Source: Verrucomicrobiota bacterium
GTDB taxonomy: Bacteria > Verrucomicrobiota > Kiritimatiellia > Kiritimatiellales > Tichowtungiaceae
Length of the DNA: 35,838 bases
Assembly: GCA_030153935.1 (NCBI GenBank)
Contig: JASKKX010000014.1
Location: 1-35,838 of the forward strand
Direction: 5' to 3'
Made by a program: the position numbers and the translations under genes. Below the pieces are notes generated by a model. The model did not search any database and was not told where the DNA came from. It saw only the letters and a list, made by a program, of their open reading frames with translations. Of this stretch, positions 10,003-18,546 are shown piece after piece (positions within the stretch are counted from its first letter, which is position 1; the number at the start of each line of letters is the position of its first letter).

Positions 10003-11198
10003 ATCGCACGTATACAGGATTCGGATTCGGGGCGATTCAGTCCGGTTTACTGCTGTACGAAGCCTTTCGCAGCGGAAATTTTTCGCGTTTGGTTGTGGCA
10101 GAGGTGATTCCGGAAGTCATCGCCGCAGTTCGCGAGGCTAATGGTTATTTCCTGAATATTGCGACAGAAAACGGAATTGAACATCATTTCATCGAAGGAA
10201 TTGAAATCTATAATCCGGCGGTTCCCGCTGAAGCAGAACAACTGGTTGCGGCGCTGGCTGAATCGCAGGAGATCGGAACCGCACTGCCCAGCATTGATTT
10301 TTTCACCCGCGGATCGCCGGCGGTTGCCGATCTTCTGCGAAAGGCCTTTACCGCCAAGCTGAATGATCCGGCGCTGCCGGATGCGGTTGTGTATACTGCC
10401 GAAAACAATAACCATGCCGCGGAACTGCTCGAAAAATCCGTTGGGCTAAACCTCGATGGCAGAGTGCAGTTTTTAAATACGGTTGTCGGGAAAATGAGCG
10501 GTGTGGCCACCGATGAAAAACAGATCGAAGAGGATGCTCTGGCGCGCGTAACTCCCGCCGCAGATCGCGCCTTTCTGGTGGAAGAGTTCAATCGGATTCT
10601 GATCACAAAGATTAAACTGTCCGGATTCCGACGCGGTATCGAAGTGTTCGCAGAAAAGGATGATCTTCTCCCGTTTGAAGAGGCCAAACTTTACGGACAC
10701 AATGCGGTACATGCCTTGATCGGTTATCGGGCAAATGAAAAAGGATGCCGCTACATGTCAGAGGTATCTTCTTTTCCTGAAATTACGGGAGCCGCCCGGC
10801 AGGCATTCCTACATGAATCCGGCGCGGCGCTGATTAAAAAATACGCCGGACTCGATCCGCTGTTCACGCCCGACGGATTTAAGGAATATGCCGATGATCT
10901 GCTGAAGCGGATGATGAACCCGAACCTCCGGGATCAGGTGGAACGAGTCATTCGTGACCCGCGCCGCAAACTGGGATGGAATGATCGCCTGATCGGAACC
11001 ATGCGGCTGGCAATCGCGCAGAAAATCAGCCCGGATCACTTCGCCGCTGCGGCAAGGGCGGCTCTCCACTGTCTGTCGGAGCAGGAAAACACAACCGACA
11101 GTTCACAGCTGCTCACGGAAATCTGGGCGAAAGACAACCCTTCCGGCGAAGAAGAGGCCTCCGTGCGTAAAATGATTTTCTCTAACCAACACCCCTGA
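9999..11198 (+). CDS. Mannitol-1-phosphate 5-dehydrogenase/mannitol dehydrogenase-like polyol dehydrogenase
   Basis: GFGFGAIQSGLLLYEAFRSGNFSRLVVAEVIPEVIAAVREANGYFLNIA (nucleotide-binding N-terminus), VYTAENNNHAAELLEKSV, VQFLNTVVGKMS. 4-bp overlap (ATGA) with the upstream gene. Confidence 0.7.
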   Translation: MNRTYTGFGFGAIQSGLLLYEAFRSGNFSRLVVAEVIPEVIAAVREANGYFLNIATENGIEHHFIEGIEIYNPAVPAEAEQLVAALAESQEIGTALPSIDFFTRGSPAVADLLRKAFTAKLNDPALPDAVVYTAENNNHAAELLEKSVGLNLDGRVQFLNTVVGKMSGVATDEKQIEEDALARVTPAADRAFLVEEFNRILITKIKLSGFRRGIEVFAEKDDLLPFEEAKLYGHNAVHALIGYRANEKGCRYMSEVSSFPEITGAARQAFLHESGAALIKKYAGLDPLFTPDGFKEYADDLLKRMMNPNLRDQVERVIRDPRRKLGWNDRLIGTMRLAIAQKISPDHFAAAARAALHCLSEQENTTDSSQLLTEIWAKDNPSGEEEASVRKMIFSNQHP

Positions 11199-11405
11199 AC
11201 CGGCTTCTGAATAAAGTGATAACGGGGTCAGTTTTTTACAGCCTTTTTACTGACGGCAGAGAGTCCCCGCGCCGGAAAAAGGGGGGATGGAAAACGATCC
11301 TTTTCAGTTCAACAGGTGGAAAACACGGCGGCGGGAATCTGGTTTGCACTGAAAGAAAAGGCTGAAAAACAGGGCTGCCGCTTTTGACGCTTGGGGTCAA
11401 AACAA

Positions 11406-11420
11406 GTTGACATCGTCAAC
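11406..11420. promoter_or_regulatory. Palindromic operator candidate GTTGACATCGTCAAC overlapping the -35 box
   Basis: Perfect 6-bp arms GTTGAC/GTCAAC with 3-bp spacer, 34 bp before the MarR-like start codon. Confidence 0.65.
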
Positions 11421-11435
11421 ATTCTGTTCTATATC
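11407..11435 (+). promoter_or_regulatory. Predicted sigma-70 promoter of the marR-like gene (-35 TTGACA, 17-bp spacer, -10 TATATC)
   Basis: TTGACA at 11407-11412 and TATATC at 11430-11435, exactly 17 bp apart; downstream ATG at 11454. Confidence 0.6.
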
Positions 11436-11453
11436 GTTTTCTGTCAGGGAAAA

Positions 11454-11942
11454 ATGGAGAAACATTCCACGGGGTACTTTGGCAGCGATGGAATCAATTG
11501 TGATTGGAACGATATGGAAAAAGCAGCGATTTCAGCTATAAGCAGATCATTAATTGAGATCGCCTGGTATTTTGGGCCGCAGGGGTTGAATGGTGAATGC
11601 TGCGAAAACCTTACCCTGCCGGAATTTATCGCACTGGACAAAGTCTCCACCACACCCCACTGCGCGGTACAGGATGTCGGTCACGCCCTTGGCTTTACAA
11701 AAAGCGGCGCGACCCGAATTGTCAACCGGCTTGAAAAGAAAGGATATGTCCAGAAGCTTAAATCCCATGAAGATGGGAGGATCTGCTGTGTGGAAATAAC
11801 AAAGTCCGGCGAACGCGTCCTGTCGTCCGCTGATTCACGTTATCTGGAACAATTCCATACCATTGCCGAAAAGATGCCGGAGTACACAGTAGCAGACACA
11901 GTGAAATTGCTTACAGCAATGGCAAAGGCCCTGAAGGGCTGA
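11454..11942 (+). CDS. MarR-family transcriptional regulator
   Basis: Winged-helix signature VQDVGHALGFTKSGATRIVNRLEKKGYVQKLKSHEDGRICCVEITKSGERVL. Met at 11454 preferred because the promoter lies inside the longer ORF (11391). Confidence 0.8.
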   Translation: MEKHSTGYFGSDGINCDWNDMEKAAISAISRSLIEIAWYFGPQGLNGECCENLTLPEFIALDKVSTTPHCAVQDVGHALGFTKSGATRIVNRLEKKGYVQKLKSHEDGRICCVEITKSGERVLSSADSRYLEQFHTIAEKMPEYTVADTVKLLTAMAKALKG

Positions 11943-11959
11943 CTTTTTTTGCGCTTAAA

Positions 11960-11974
11960 GTTGATCTTGTCAAC
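11960..11974. promoter_or_regulatory. Second palindromic operator candidate GTTGATCTTGTCAAC upstream of the permease gene
   Basis: Perfect 5-bp arms GTTGA/TCAAC; 12/15 identical to the site at 11406-11420. Confidence 0.6.
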
Positions 11975-11995
11975 CATAATGAGGAGGATTTTGAA

Positions 11996-12898
11996 ATGAA
12001 CAACCTGATCAGCACCATTCAATATTTTTTGATCATCACCGCAGAGCTGACGGTGCTTTTTCTGGGCATCAGCACGATCATTGCGCTGGTATTGATGTAT
12101 ATCCCGCAAGAAAAACTCAGACAGTGGCTCTCGCGTCGCGGGATTTGGGGAAACGTCCTGGGAGCCGTGGTTGGATCGCTCACCCCTTTTTGCGCATGCT
12201 CAACCATACCGATGACGCTTGGCATGCTGAATGCCGGAGCACCATTCGGGCCGGTCATGTCATTTGTCATCGCGTCACCTCTGCTCAACCCGATCATTAT
12301 CAGTATGGTCTGGGCACTGATGGGGATAAAAGCGTGTTTGCTCTACTTCGGAGTCACTTTTCTGGGATCGATGCTTTTCGGTGTTGTTCTCGAAAAAATC
12401 GGTGGGGCGCGCTATGTGAAAAAGGTCAGGGTCAAACCGAACTGTTGTGGCGCCACCCATGATGCAGGAAACGGCCCAATAACCTTTTCCGGGAAACTGA
12501 AAGCGTCATTGATTTCCGCCTGGGGAGATTTCAGAGCGGTTCTCATTTATCTTCTTATCGGTGTTGCAATCGGTGCCGGAATTTACGGATACATTCCTCA
12601 AGACTTCGTGACAAGCATAGCCGGTCCAGACAACCCGTTTGCAATTCCTGTCGCGGCCATTATTGGCGTCCCGCTATATATCAGGGCTGAAACAGCCATT
12701 CCGATTGGATTGGCCTTGTCGCAAAAAGGCATGAGCATGGGGGCTGTTATCGCGTTAATTATCGGCGGTGCAGGCATGGCGATACCCGAAATGGCCTTGC
12801 TGGCGAGTATTTTCAGAAAACGCCTTGTAGCTGCAATCGTCGTTGTCATCTGGACAACCGCAGTCGTGGGCGGATACGTATTCAACACAATGTTCTAA
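11996..12898 (+). CDS. ArsP/UPF0718 (DUF318)-family permease
   Basis: Hydrophobic multi-TM protein with VVGSLTPFCACSTIPMTLGMLNAGAPFGPVMSFVIASPLLNPIII, RAETAIPIGLALSQKGMSMGAVIALIIGGAGMAIPEMALL. RBS gaggagg upstream. Confidence 0.85.
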   Translation: MNNLISTIQYFLIITAELTVLFLGISTIIALVLMYIPQEKLRQWLSRRGIWGNVLGAVVGSLTPFCACSTIPMTLGMLNAGAPFGPVMSFVIASPLLNPIIISMVWALMGIKACLLYFGVTFLGSMLFGVVLEKIGGARYVKKVRVKPNCCGATHDAGNGPITFSGKLKASLISAWGDFRAVLIYLLIGVAIGAGIYGYIPQDFVTSIAGPDNPFAIPVAAIIGVPLYIRAETAIPIGLALSQKGMSMGAVIALIIGGAGMAIPEMALLASIFRKRLVAAIVVVIWTTAVVGGYVFNTMF

Positions 12899-12924
12899 CC
12901 GCTGATTAAAAAGGAGAAAAATCC

Positions 12925-13126
12925 ATGAAAGACCAGCTTTTTCAAAAAAATCTTCGGACAAAAATCCTCTTGTTACTCACTGGAGCTTGAAGAAATCGAT
13001 TCAAATGAAGTAAAATCTTCTGACGCAAGAGAGCGTACACCGAGCTGCGTCTGTGGCTCAACGCCGAATCCTGAGGCAAGAAAGAATGAAGATAAGAAAA
13101 AAGAGTTTAATCTGGTTGAACAATAG
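12925..13126 (+). pseudogene. Small Cys-containing permease-associated ORF, interrupted by a frameshift at an A7 run (12944-12950)
   Basis: RBS aaggag then ATG 12925; as read it stops at 12990. Removing one A gives MKDQLFQKIFGQKSSCYSLELEEIDSNEVKSSDARERTPSCVCGSTPNPEARKNEDKKKEFNLVEQ* ending at 13126. Confidence 0.5.
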
Positions 13127-13138
13127 GAGATTATCATT

Positions 13139-13210
13139 GCTTAACAAGGCGCTCCACCGGACGGGAATTCCGCTGCGCTCCATAAAACCCAGTGAGTTCA
13201 AACGTTGGAC
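13139..13210 (+). other. attC-like (integron gene-cassette recombination site) element
   Basis: GCTTAAC (RYYYAAC) at 13139-13145 and GTTGGAC (GTTRRRY) at 13204-13210, 72 bp overall, with partly complementary inner arms (CTCCACCGG...CCCAGTGAG). An ATG follows immediately at 13211. Confidence 0.45.
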
Positions 13211-13289
13211 ATGATGCTGATGAATAAAACGGACACTGAGTATCCGAAGCCCTTCCGGCCCATGCAGCACGACCTCGTGAGAGCCGCCG

Positions 13290-13667
13290 ATGGTTGCCTG
13301 TGCGATTGGACAGAAGACGTATTCCAGCGAACCTATTCAGCAGCAGCCCAAGGAGCTTGTCCCCAACGTTCCTGCGCAAGAATTAAAACACCAGATCGAC
13401 AACTGCGGTTCTCATTCAGGAAGAGATGTCGACAAGTTCAAGGGGACGGGATTGGCGCCGCAACCCGCCCGCCACGTCGACGCGCCCATCATGGGGGAAT
13501 GTGTGGCGCACATGGAATGCCGCGTCGAACAAGCGACCGACACCGGCGACAAGGTTCTGTTCATCGCGACTGTGGCTGACGCCTGCGCCGACGAAGATGT
13601 AGCGCAGGGCCGCCGGACAGCCGAATACGCAGCCGGAGATTTTCCTGGGAAAGTCTATGGGACGTGA
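13290..13667 (+). pseudogene. Degenerate flavin reductase/flavoredoxin-like domain fragment
   Basis: PPMVACAIGQKTYS...LVPNVPAQELKHQIDNCGSHSGRDVDKFKGTGLAPQPARHVDAPIMGECVAHMECRVEQATDTGDKVLFIATVADACADEDV matches the flavin-reductase pattern (VLNVP, DYCGxxSGxDVDKF, APxIxECxxxxECRV). The N-terminal part is broken by an in-frame stop and a frame change. Confidence 0.55.
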
Positions 13668-13802
13668 TTCGCTTGTCTGGGCAACGAAAAGGCCCAACCA
13701 TGAGAGCTGGAGTTTGCGTTTTTACCGAAGCGGCAAAAAGGATGCTGCAGAGAAAACAGAGAGAAATTTTGAGCAGAAACAGCAAAATACAAGGGATAGC
13801 GT

Positions 13803-14732
13803 ATGATTGAATACCAAAAAGTGGATGCCGGGAAGGTCGTGCCAGCGAGCGATCCGCAGTCCGCTGAAATCGTGCGGATGATTGCACCGAGTTCAGCGGA
13901 ATTGGAAAATGTACGCACATTGACATCCGCGCCGGTCGACTTCTTGTCGGCGGCCTGTGATAAAGACGAACGACCTCGTTTTGAGACAGACGAAGGCGTT
14001 CATCTGGTGGTCTTGCGTGTGCCGTTTGAAGACCATAATTCCGCGGTTCCCGTCGTAACAGTGGCATTCGGTCTGGTCTTGACACCTCATCATATTGTAT
14101 CCGTGTGTTCTGTCGCTTCCGACGTGTGGACCCTGCTGGGCACCGGCAGGGGGAGAGTTCCGGCGGCGGACAATCGTATTGCTCTCATCTCAACACTATC
14201 CCTGTGCATCGCGCGTCTCTACCTCAAGCATCTTGATTTCATTCGTGCCGAGGCCAACCGTGTTGAGCTGGAGATTCATCATTCCATGCGAAACGAAATG
14301 CTGATCCGCATGTTGAATCTGGAGAAGTGCCTCGTCTACTTCACAACATCCCTCCGCGGGCATGACCCGATCTGGCCTCGTCTCAAACGCATCGAGGGAC
14401 GTGACCTTACGGAAGACGAACTCGAGTTACTGGAAGATGTGATTATCGAGTTCAGACAGGCCCGCGACCTGGCGGAAATCCACAGCAACATTCTCAGCGG
14501 GATGATGGATGCTTTTGCGTCGGTGATCTCGAATAATCTTAATGTTGTGATGAAACTACTCACCTCCATCACGATCATTCTTATGCTGCCTACGCTCATC
14601 GCAAGTGTGTACGGAATGAATGTAAAGCTGCCTTTTCAGGACTCCCCGCATGCCTTCCTCATCACAATGGGAATGTCGGCCGTTCTGTCAGCCGTCGGGA
14701 TGATACTGTTCCACCGAAAGAAATTCTTCTGA
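13803..14732 (+). CDS. CorA-family divalent metal transporter
   Basis: C-terminal two-TM module MKLLTSITIILMLPTLIASVYGMNVKLPFQDSPHAFLITMGMSAVLSAVGMILFHRKKFF with the YGMN motif; acidic/charged cytoplasmic N-terminus. Confidence 0.9.
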   Translation: MIEYQKVDAGKVVPASDPQSAEIVRMIAPSSAELENVRTLTSAPVDFLSAACDKDERPRFETDEGVHLVVLRVPFEDHNSAVPVVTVAFGLVLTPHHIVSVCSVASDVWTLLGTGRGRVPAADNRIALISTLSLCIARLYLKHLDFIRAEANRVELEIHHSMRNEMLIRMLNLEKCLVYFTTSLRGHDPIWPRLKRIEGRDLTEDELELLEDVIIEFRQARDLAEIHSNILSGMMDAFASVISNNLNVVMKLLTSITIILMLPTLIASVYGMNVKLPFQDSPHAFLITMGMSAVLSAVGMILFHRKKFF

Positions 14733-14766
14733 AAATGAAAGCGCACAGCAAAGTCCTGCGCACCTG

Positions 14767-14798
14767 CAAAATGGCCCGCACAGACGCGGACCATTTTG
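14767..14798. terminator. Stem-loop 3' of corA (CAAAATGG-C-CCGC ACAGAC GCGG-A-CCATTTTG)
   Basis: 12 bp of pairing with a single C/A mismatch and a 6-nt loop, 35 bp after the corA stop. No U-tract, so its function as a terminator is uncertain. Confidence 0.4.
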
Positions 14799-14799
14799 A

Positions 14800-15087
14800 G
14801 GGAAAGAACAAACGTTCGACACGACGCCAACCATTGCAAACCTGAAACGTGGTGACAACCACATCGTGAAGATTGCGATGGATGGGTATTTGCCCGATGA
14901 AACCACCCTCACCAAGAAGGTGAGCGGCTGGGTCCGGGGTAACCTTGTCTTCGGTGGTCTGATCGGCCTCGCTGTCGATGCGATCAGCGGCGGGATGGCG
15001 CAATTACTTGAAAAACATACAGCCCTCGTTTTTACCCCTCAAAGAATCGGGAAGTTTCAGAGAAAACTCACTTGCGTAAAGCCATGA
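14800..15087 (+). pseudogene. 5'-truncated PEGA-type protein fragment
   Basis: Frame open after a TGA at 14797 but without a plausible start: GKEQTFDTTPTIANLKRGDNHIVKIAMDGYLPDETTLTKKVSGWVRGNLVFGGLIGLAVDAISGGMAQLLEKHTALVF, with the PEGA-like LxxGxHxVxIxxxGY pattern and the GGLIGLAVDAISGGM tail seen in such proteins. Confidence 0.5.
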
Positions 15088-15170
15088 GTTGTGGTATGAA
15101 CTGCCAATAGGTTTGCCTGATTATCGGCAGCTCTCATAAGAGGCTGAACGGCCAGAAGGAGATGGAGGGG

Positions 15171-15902
15171 ATGAAACTCTTTGCCCGCAAGTATTCCAGT
15201 CTATATGTCATCATGGGTGCTCTACTTTTCCAAACACTCACCCTATCGACGGCTAGTGCCGACATAATCACGCTCGAAACCTCCAACATGGGATACTACT
15301 GGTATCAGAGATCGACTTGGATGGGCGGCTCGGATACCCAGACCGGCTTTTCCTATGGCGACGGTGGAGGACTGCAACACGTCCAGAATAACTACCAGTA
15401 TTACGGCGGAGCTGACCGCTACTGGGAGCAGAAAGACCTTTATTTTCAGATCGACCTGAGTTCGATTACGGGCGACCTGGAAGAAGCTGTCTTTCACTTC
15501 TATGTCACAGTCAACAATTCTCCTGCGCCCTCCGTTCTCAAGCATGTGGACACCCAGACGACCCTCGCCACAGGGGACGCGGGACAGAAACTCGCTGGAA
15601 GCACGGATGTGGCTGGGACCGACAGCTTTGTCGTGGGATGGAACAGCGTGGACGTGACCTCGTTCATCCAGTCGGATTTAGATAACGGCTATTCCTTTGC
15701 CGCGTTCAGCATCCCGAAGTTCGACCAAGTGCAGGATCAGAATCGTTTGCTGTCCCTGTACGGCCCGACCTCGACGGAACTTGTGGACGGCCAATCCACG
15801 CAACCTTACCTCGCGACGATCCCCGAGCCAGCCACCATGAGCCTGCTGGCCTTGGGCTTCCTGGGCGGGCTGGCGCTGATCCACCGCCGTCGCACGGCCT
15901 GA
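15171..15902 (+). CDS. PEP-CTERM sorting-signal protein
   Basis: N-terminal signal peptide (MKLFARKYSSLYVIMGALLFQTLTLSTASA) and C-terminal IPEPATMSLLALGFLGGLALIHRRRTA (PEP motif, TM helix, basic tail). Confidence 0.92.
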   Translation: MKLFARKYSSLYVIMGALLFQTLTLSTASADIITLETSNMGYYWYQRSTWMGGSDTQTGFSYGDGGGLQHVQNNYQYYGGADRYWEQKDLYFQIDLSSITGDLEEAVFHFYVTVNNSPAPSVLKHVDTQTTLATGDAGQKLAGSTDVAGTDSFVVGWNSVDVTSFIQSDLDNGYSFAAFSIPKFDQVQDQNRLLSLYGPTSTELVDGQSTQPYLATIPEPATMSLLALGFLGGLALIHRRRTA

Positions 15903-16288
15903 TTGCCTTACAGCTGCCGGCGTCGATGCCCGGCCAGCGTCCCGGAAAATTTCTGCGGTCTGCCCTGAGTCCGCCCATTCACGCGAACGGCGGGCTTGCA
16001 GCGGTCTCCCCGGCGGTTCCGGTTTTTTGCGGGTTCGAATCCGGGGAGGAGTTCCTCGTTATTTCAAAGCGATGAAACGTGCCCGCGCCGGAGCGTCCCA
16101 TTCAAACGCACGGGGGCGGCCGGCCTTCCCTTGGGAACCTGACGGGATCGGCGTCCCACAGTTTTGAGTCCCCCTGCCTTGGGCAGGCATCCTGGCACTC
16201 CAACTGGACGTCCGGGTTCAGCATCCGGTCGGGCGGTTAAATCAAACCATCAGTTCCGCATCGAAAGCGGTTCCGTTGCGGAGCATAA

Positions 16289-16592
16289 AACAGGTGGATC
16301 CATCCGGCCTTTTTCCGGTGGATGAGCCCCATCTTCATCGGGCTCATCATTTCCATCCCGTTCTCTATCCTGCTCAGCAAGGAATCCGGCGGAGCGGCCG
16401 GACACCAACGGAAGCTTTTGCTCACGACCCCGCAGGAAAACAGTCCCCCGGCTGAACTGGTCGAATTACAGACGAATCTGAATCCCTGTCGGCAGCAAAT
16501 GCCGCGGCCCGAATCGCTGCAGAAAAACTGCGGGTTTATGAACGTTGGTATCGATCCCTGTGTCATTGGAAATCGCTGTGGAAATTCGGTCT
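16289..16592 (+). pseudogene. C-terminal remnant of glucan biosynthesis glucosyltransferase (OpgH/MdoH-like)
   Basis: NRWIHPAFFRWMSPIFIGLIISIPFSILLSKESGGAAGHQRKLLLTTPQENSPPAELVELQTNL...NCGFMNVGIDPCVIG resembles the OpgH C-terminus (NPAFFWWLxPVLxGLxLSIPLSVLxSR...LFLTPEExxPPxxL...xxVxDPxxN). Preceded by an in-frame TAA and lacking all catalytic regions. Confidence 0.6.
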
Positions 16593-16677
16593 CGGGTCGC
16601 AGGCGCATGTGTGCTGCTGCGCCTGAGGATCCGCTTCAGGACCCTCACCAGAGCTCGCCCTCCCCGGCCTCCCGGCC

Positions 16678-18546
16678 TTACCGGCCCTGCTCGATGAAGC
16701 CTTCCAGCTTCCGGATACGGGTCGGGTGGCGCATTTTGCGCAAGGCCTTGGCTTCAATCTGCCGAATGCGTTCGCGCGTGACGCTGAACTGCCGACCGAC
16801 TTCTTCCAGCGTGCGCGGATAACCGTCAGCCAGGCCGAAACGCAGAGTCAGCACCTCCTGCTCGCGGTCGGTCAGCGTTTCGAGAACATCGCCTATTTTT
16901 TCGCGCAGCAGGCTGAACGCCGTCATTTCGGAAGGATTTTCCGCCGATTTATCCTCAATAAAGTCACCGAAACTGGTGTCATCGCTGTCCCCGATCGGTG
17001 CCTGCAGCGAGATCGGCTGCTGGGCGATCTTCAGAATCGCGCGGACGCGCTCAACCGGCATATCCATTTCATCAGCCAGCTCTTCCGGGGTGGCTTCCCG
17101 TCCGAATTCCTGCAGAAGTGTTTTCTGAACGCGCAGCAGTTTATTGATGGTTTCAATCATGTGCACCGGAATACGGATCGTGCGGGCCTGGTCGGCAATC
17201 GACCGTGTAATGGCCTGACGAATCCACCAGGTGGCATAGGTACTGAATTTATAACCGCGACGGTATTCAAATTTTTCAACCGCTTTCATCAGGCCCATGT
17301 TGCCTTCCTGAATCAGGTCGAGAAAAGAAAGTCCGCGGTTTGTATATTTCTTGGCGATGCTGATCACCAGGCGCAGGTTGGCCTCAATCATTTCTGTCTT
17401 GGCCTGCAGTCCTTTACGGAGCCAGTTGCGAAGCAGCTGGTAGTGTTCTTTAAACGGCTCAATCTCCATCAAGAGAATTTCTTCCAGCTCACTCAGGCGG
17501 TTTCTGGCCTGAGCCAGATTTTCCGGAGCGGCTTTGGCGCGGCTCTTCTCAAGCCGTTCAATTTCAGCCTGCAGTTCCCGCACTTCCTTGTGATACGGAT
17601 CGATTTGCGGAACGATATCTTCGATCGCCTTCTGCTTAAAATGCAATTGACTGAAATACTCCGAAAGGCGCTCCTGCGCCCCGTTAAACAGTTTTTCGTT
17701 CTTTTGGCGCTCCGCGTCACTGTCCGCCCTGATGAGTGCAAGAAAATATTTATGGGCGAGGTCTTTATTCCGGCGAATTCCCTGCAGGACTTTCGGCAGA
17801 TCATTGAAATAATCTTCACGACATTCCACATGTTTATCGCTGATAATCCGGTCGAAGCGCAGCTTGCCTTCTTCGATTTTCTCGATCACCCCCAGATACG
17901 CATCTGCCGTGCAGCCGATACGATTGAACAGCTGCGTCGTGTGAATCTCGGCTTCTTCAATACGCTTCGAGATTTCGACCTCCTGCTCGCGAGTGAGCAG
18001 CGGCACCTGTCCCATCTGTTTCAGATACATTCGGACCGGATCGTCGAGCACATCACTGCGGGCACTCTGTTTTTCGCGCTCCTCTTTTTCCATGCGCGCC
18101 TTGAAATCTTCCACATCGTCGGAACGGATAATCTCCACTTCCATGCTTTTAAGCAGAGCGGTGACTTTCTCGACATCCTCAGGGATCACCAGGTCTTCAG
18201 GAAGCGCTTCGTCGATATCCTCATGCGTCAGGAAACCGTGCTCGGAAGCCAGCGCAATCAATTCTTTAATTTTTTCATTACGCTCTTCGCGCCGCATCAC
18301 AGAAACCGTGGCGTTTTCACTGATTTCCGGCGGTCCGTCAGAAAGTTCTGTTCGCTGAACAGGTCCGGTTTTTTCAGGACTCTGTTTTGCGGAATCGACG
18401 GGTTCAACCGGTCTTTTTTTTGCCGGGGTTTTCTTTGTAACCGACGTCTTCTTTTTGACTGTGGTTTTTTTGGCCGAAGGCTTTTGCTCAGCATTCACTT
18501 TTTTTTCTGTTTTCTTTTTGGCGGCAGTTGTCTTTTTTTCAGCCAT
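16678..18546 (-). CDS. rpoD: RNA polymerase primary sigma factor (sigma-70/RpoD) with a lysine-rich N-terminal extension
   Basis: [29 protein letters not shown] (1.2), [61 protein letters not shown] (2), [51 protein letters not shown] (4). Start at ATG 18546. Confidence 0.97.
   Translation of the reverse strand: MAEKKTTAAKKKTEKKVNAEQKPSAKKTTVKKKTSVTKKTPAKKRPVEPVDSAKQSPEKTGPVQRTELSDGPPEISENATVSVMRREERNEKIKELIALASEHGFLTHEDIDEALPEDLVIPEDVEKVTALLKSMEVEIIRSDDVEDFKARMEKEEREKQSARSDVLDDPVRMYLKQMGQVPLLTREQEVEISKRIEEAEIHTTQLFNRIGCTADAYLGVIEKIEEGKLRFDRIISDKHVECREDYFNDLPKVLQGIRRNKDLAHKYFLALIRADSDAERQKNEKLFNGAQERLSEYFSQLHFKQKAIEDIVPQIDPYHKEVRELQAEIERLEKSRAKAAPENLAQARNRLSELEEILLMEIEPFKEHYQLLRNWLRKGLQAKTEMIEANLRLVISIAKKYTNRGLSFLDLIQEGNMGLMKAVEKFEYRRGYKFSTYATWWIRQAITRSIADQARTIRIPVHMIETINKLLRVQKTLLQEFGREATPEELADEMDMPVERVRAILKIAQQPISLQAPIGDSDDTSFGDFIEDKSAENPSEMTAFSLLREKIGDVLETLTDREQEVLTLRFGLADGYPRTLEEVGRQFSVTRERIRQIEAKALRKMRHPTRIRKLEGFIEQGR

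Noticed and set aside
11210-11390. Possible 3' gene remnant (VENTAAGIWFALKEKAEKQGCRF*) before the marR promoter
   Set aside because: No confident family match; could be chance.
15999-16050. Possible tRNA (GCGGGTTCGAATCCGGGG resembles a T-arm; CTCCCCGG...CCGGGGAG forms a stem)
   Set aside because: The T-stem does not pair properly around TTCGAAT and no D-arm or anticodon arm can be drawn; it is just a GC-rich hairpin.
16321-16348. Hairpin GATGAGCCC-N10-GGGCTCATC as terminator
   Set aside because: No T-run follows, and the sequence lies within the OpgH-like coding remnant.
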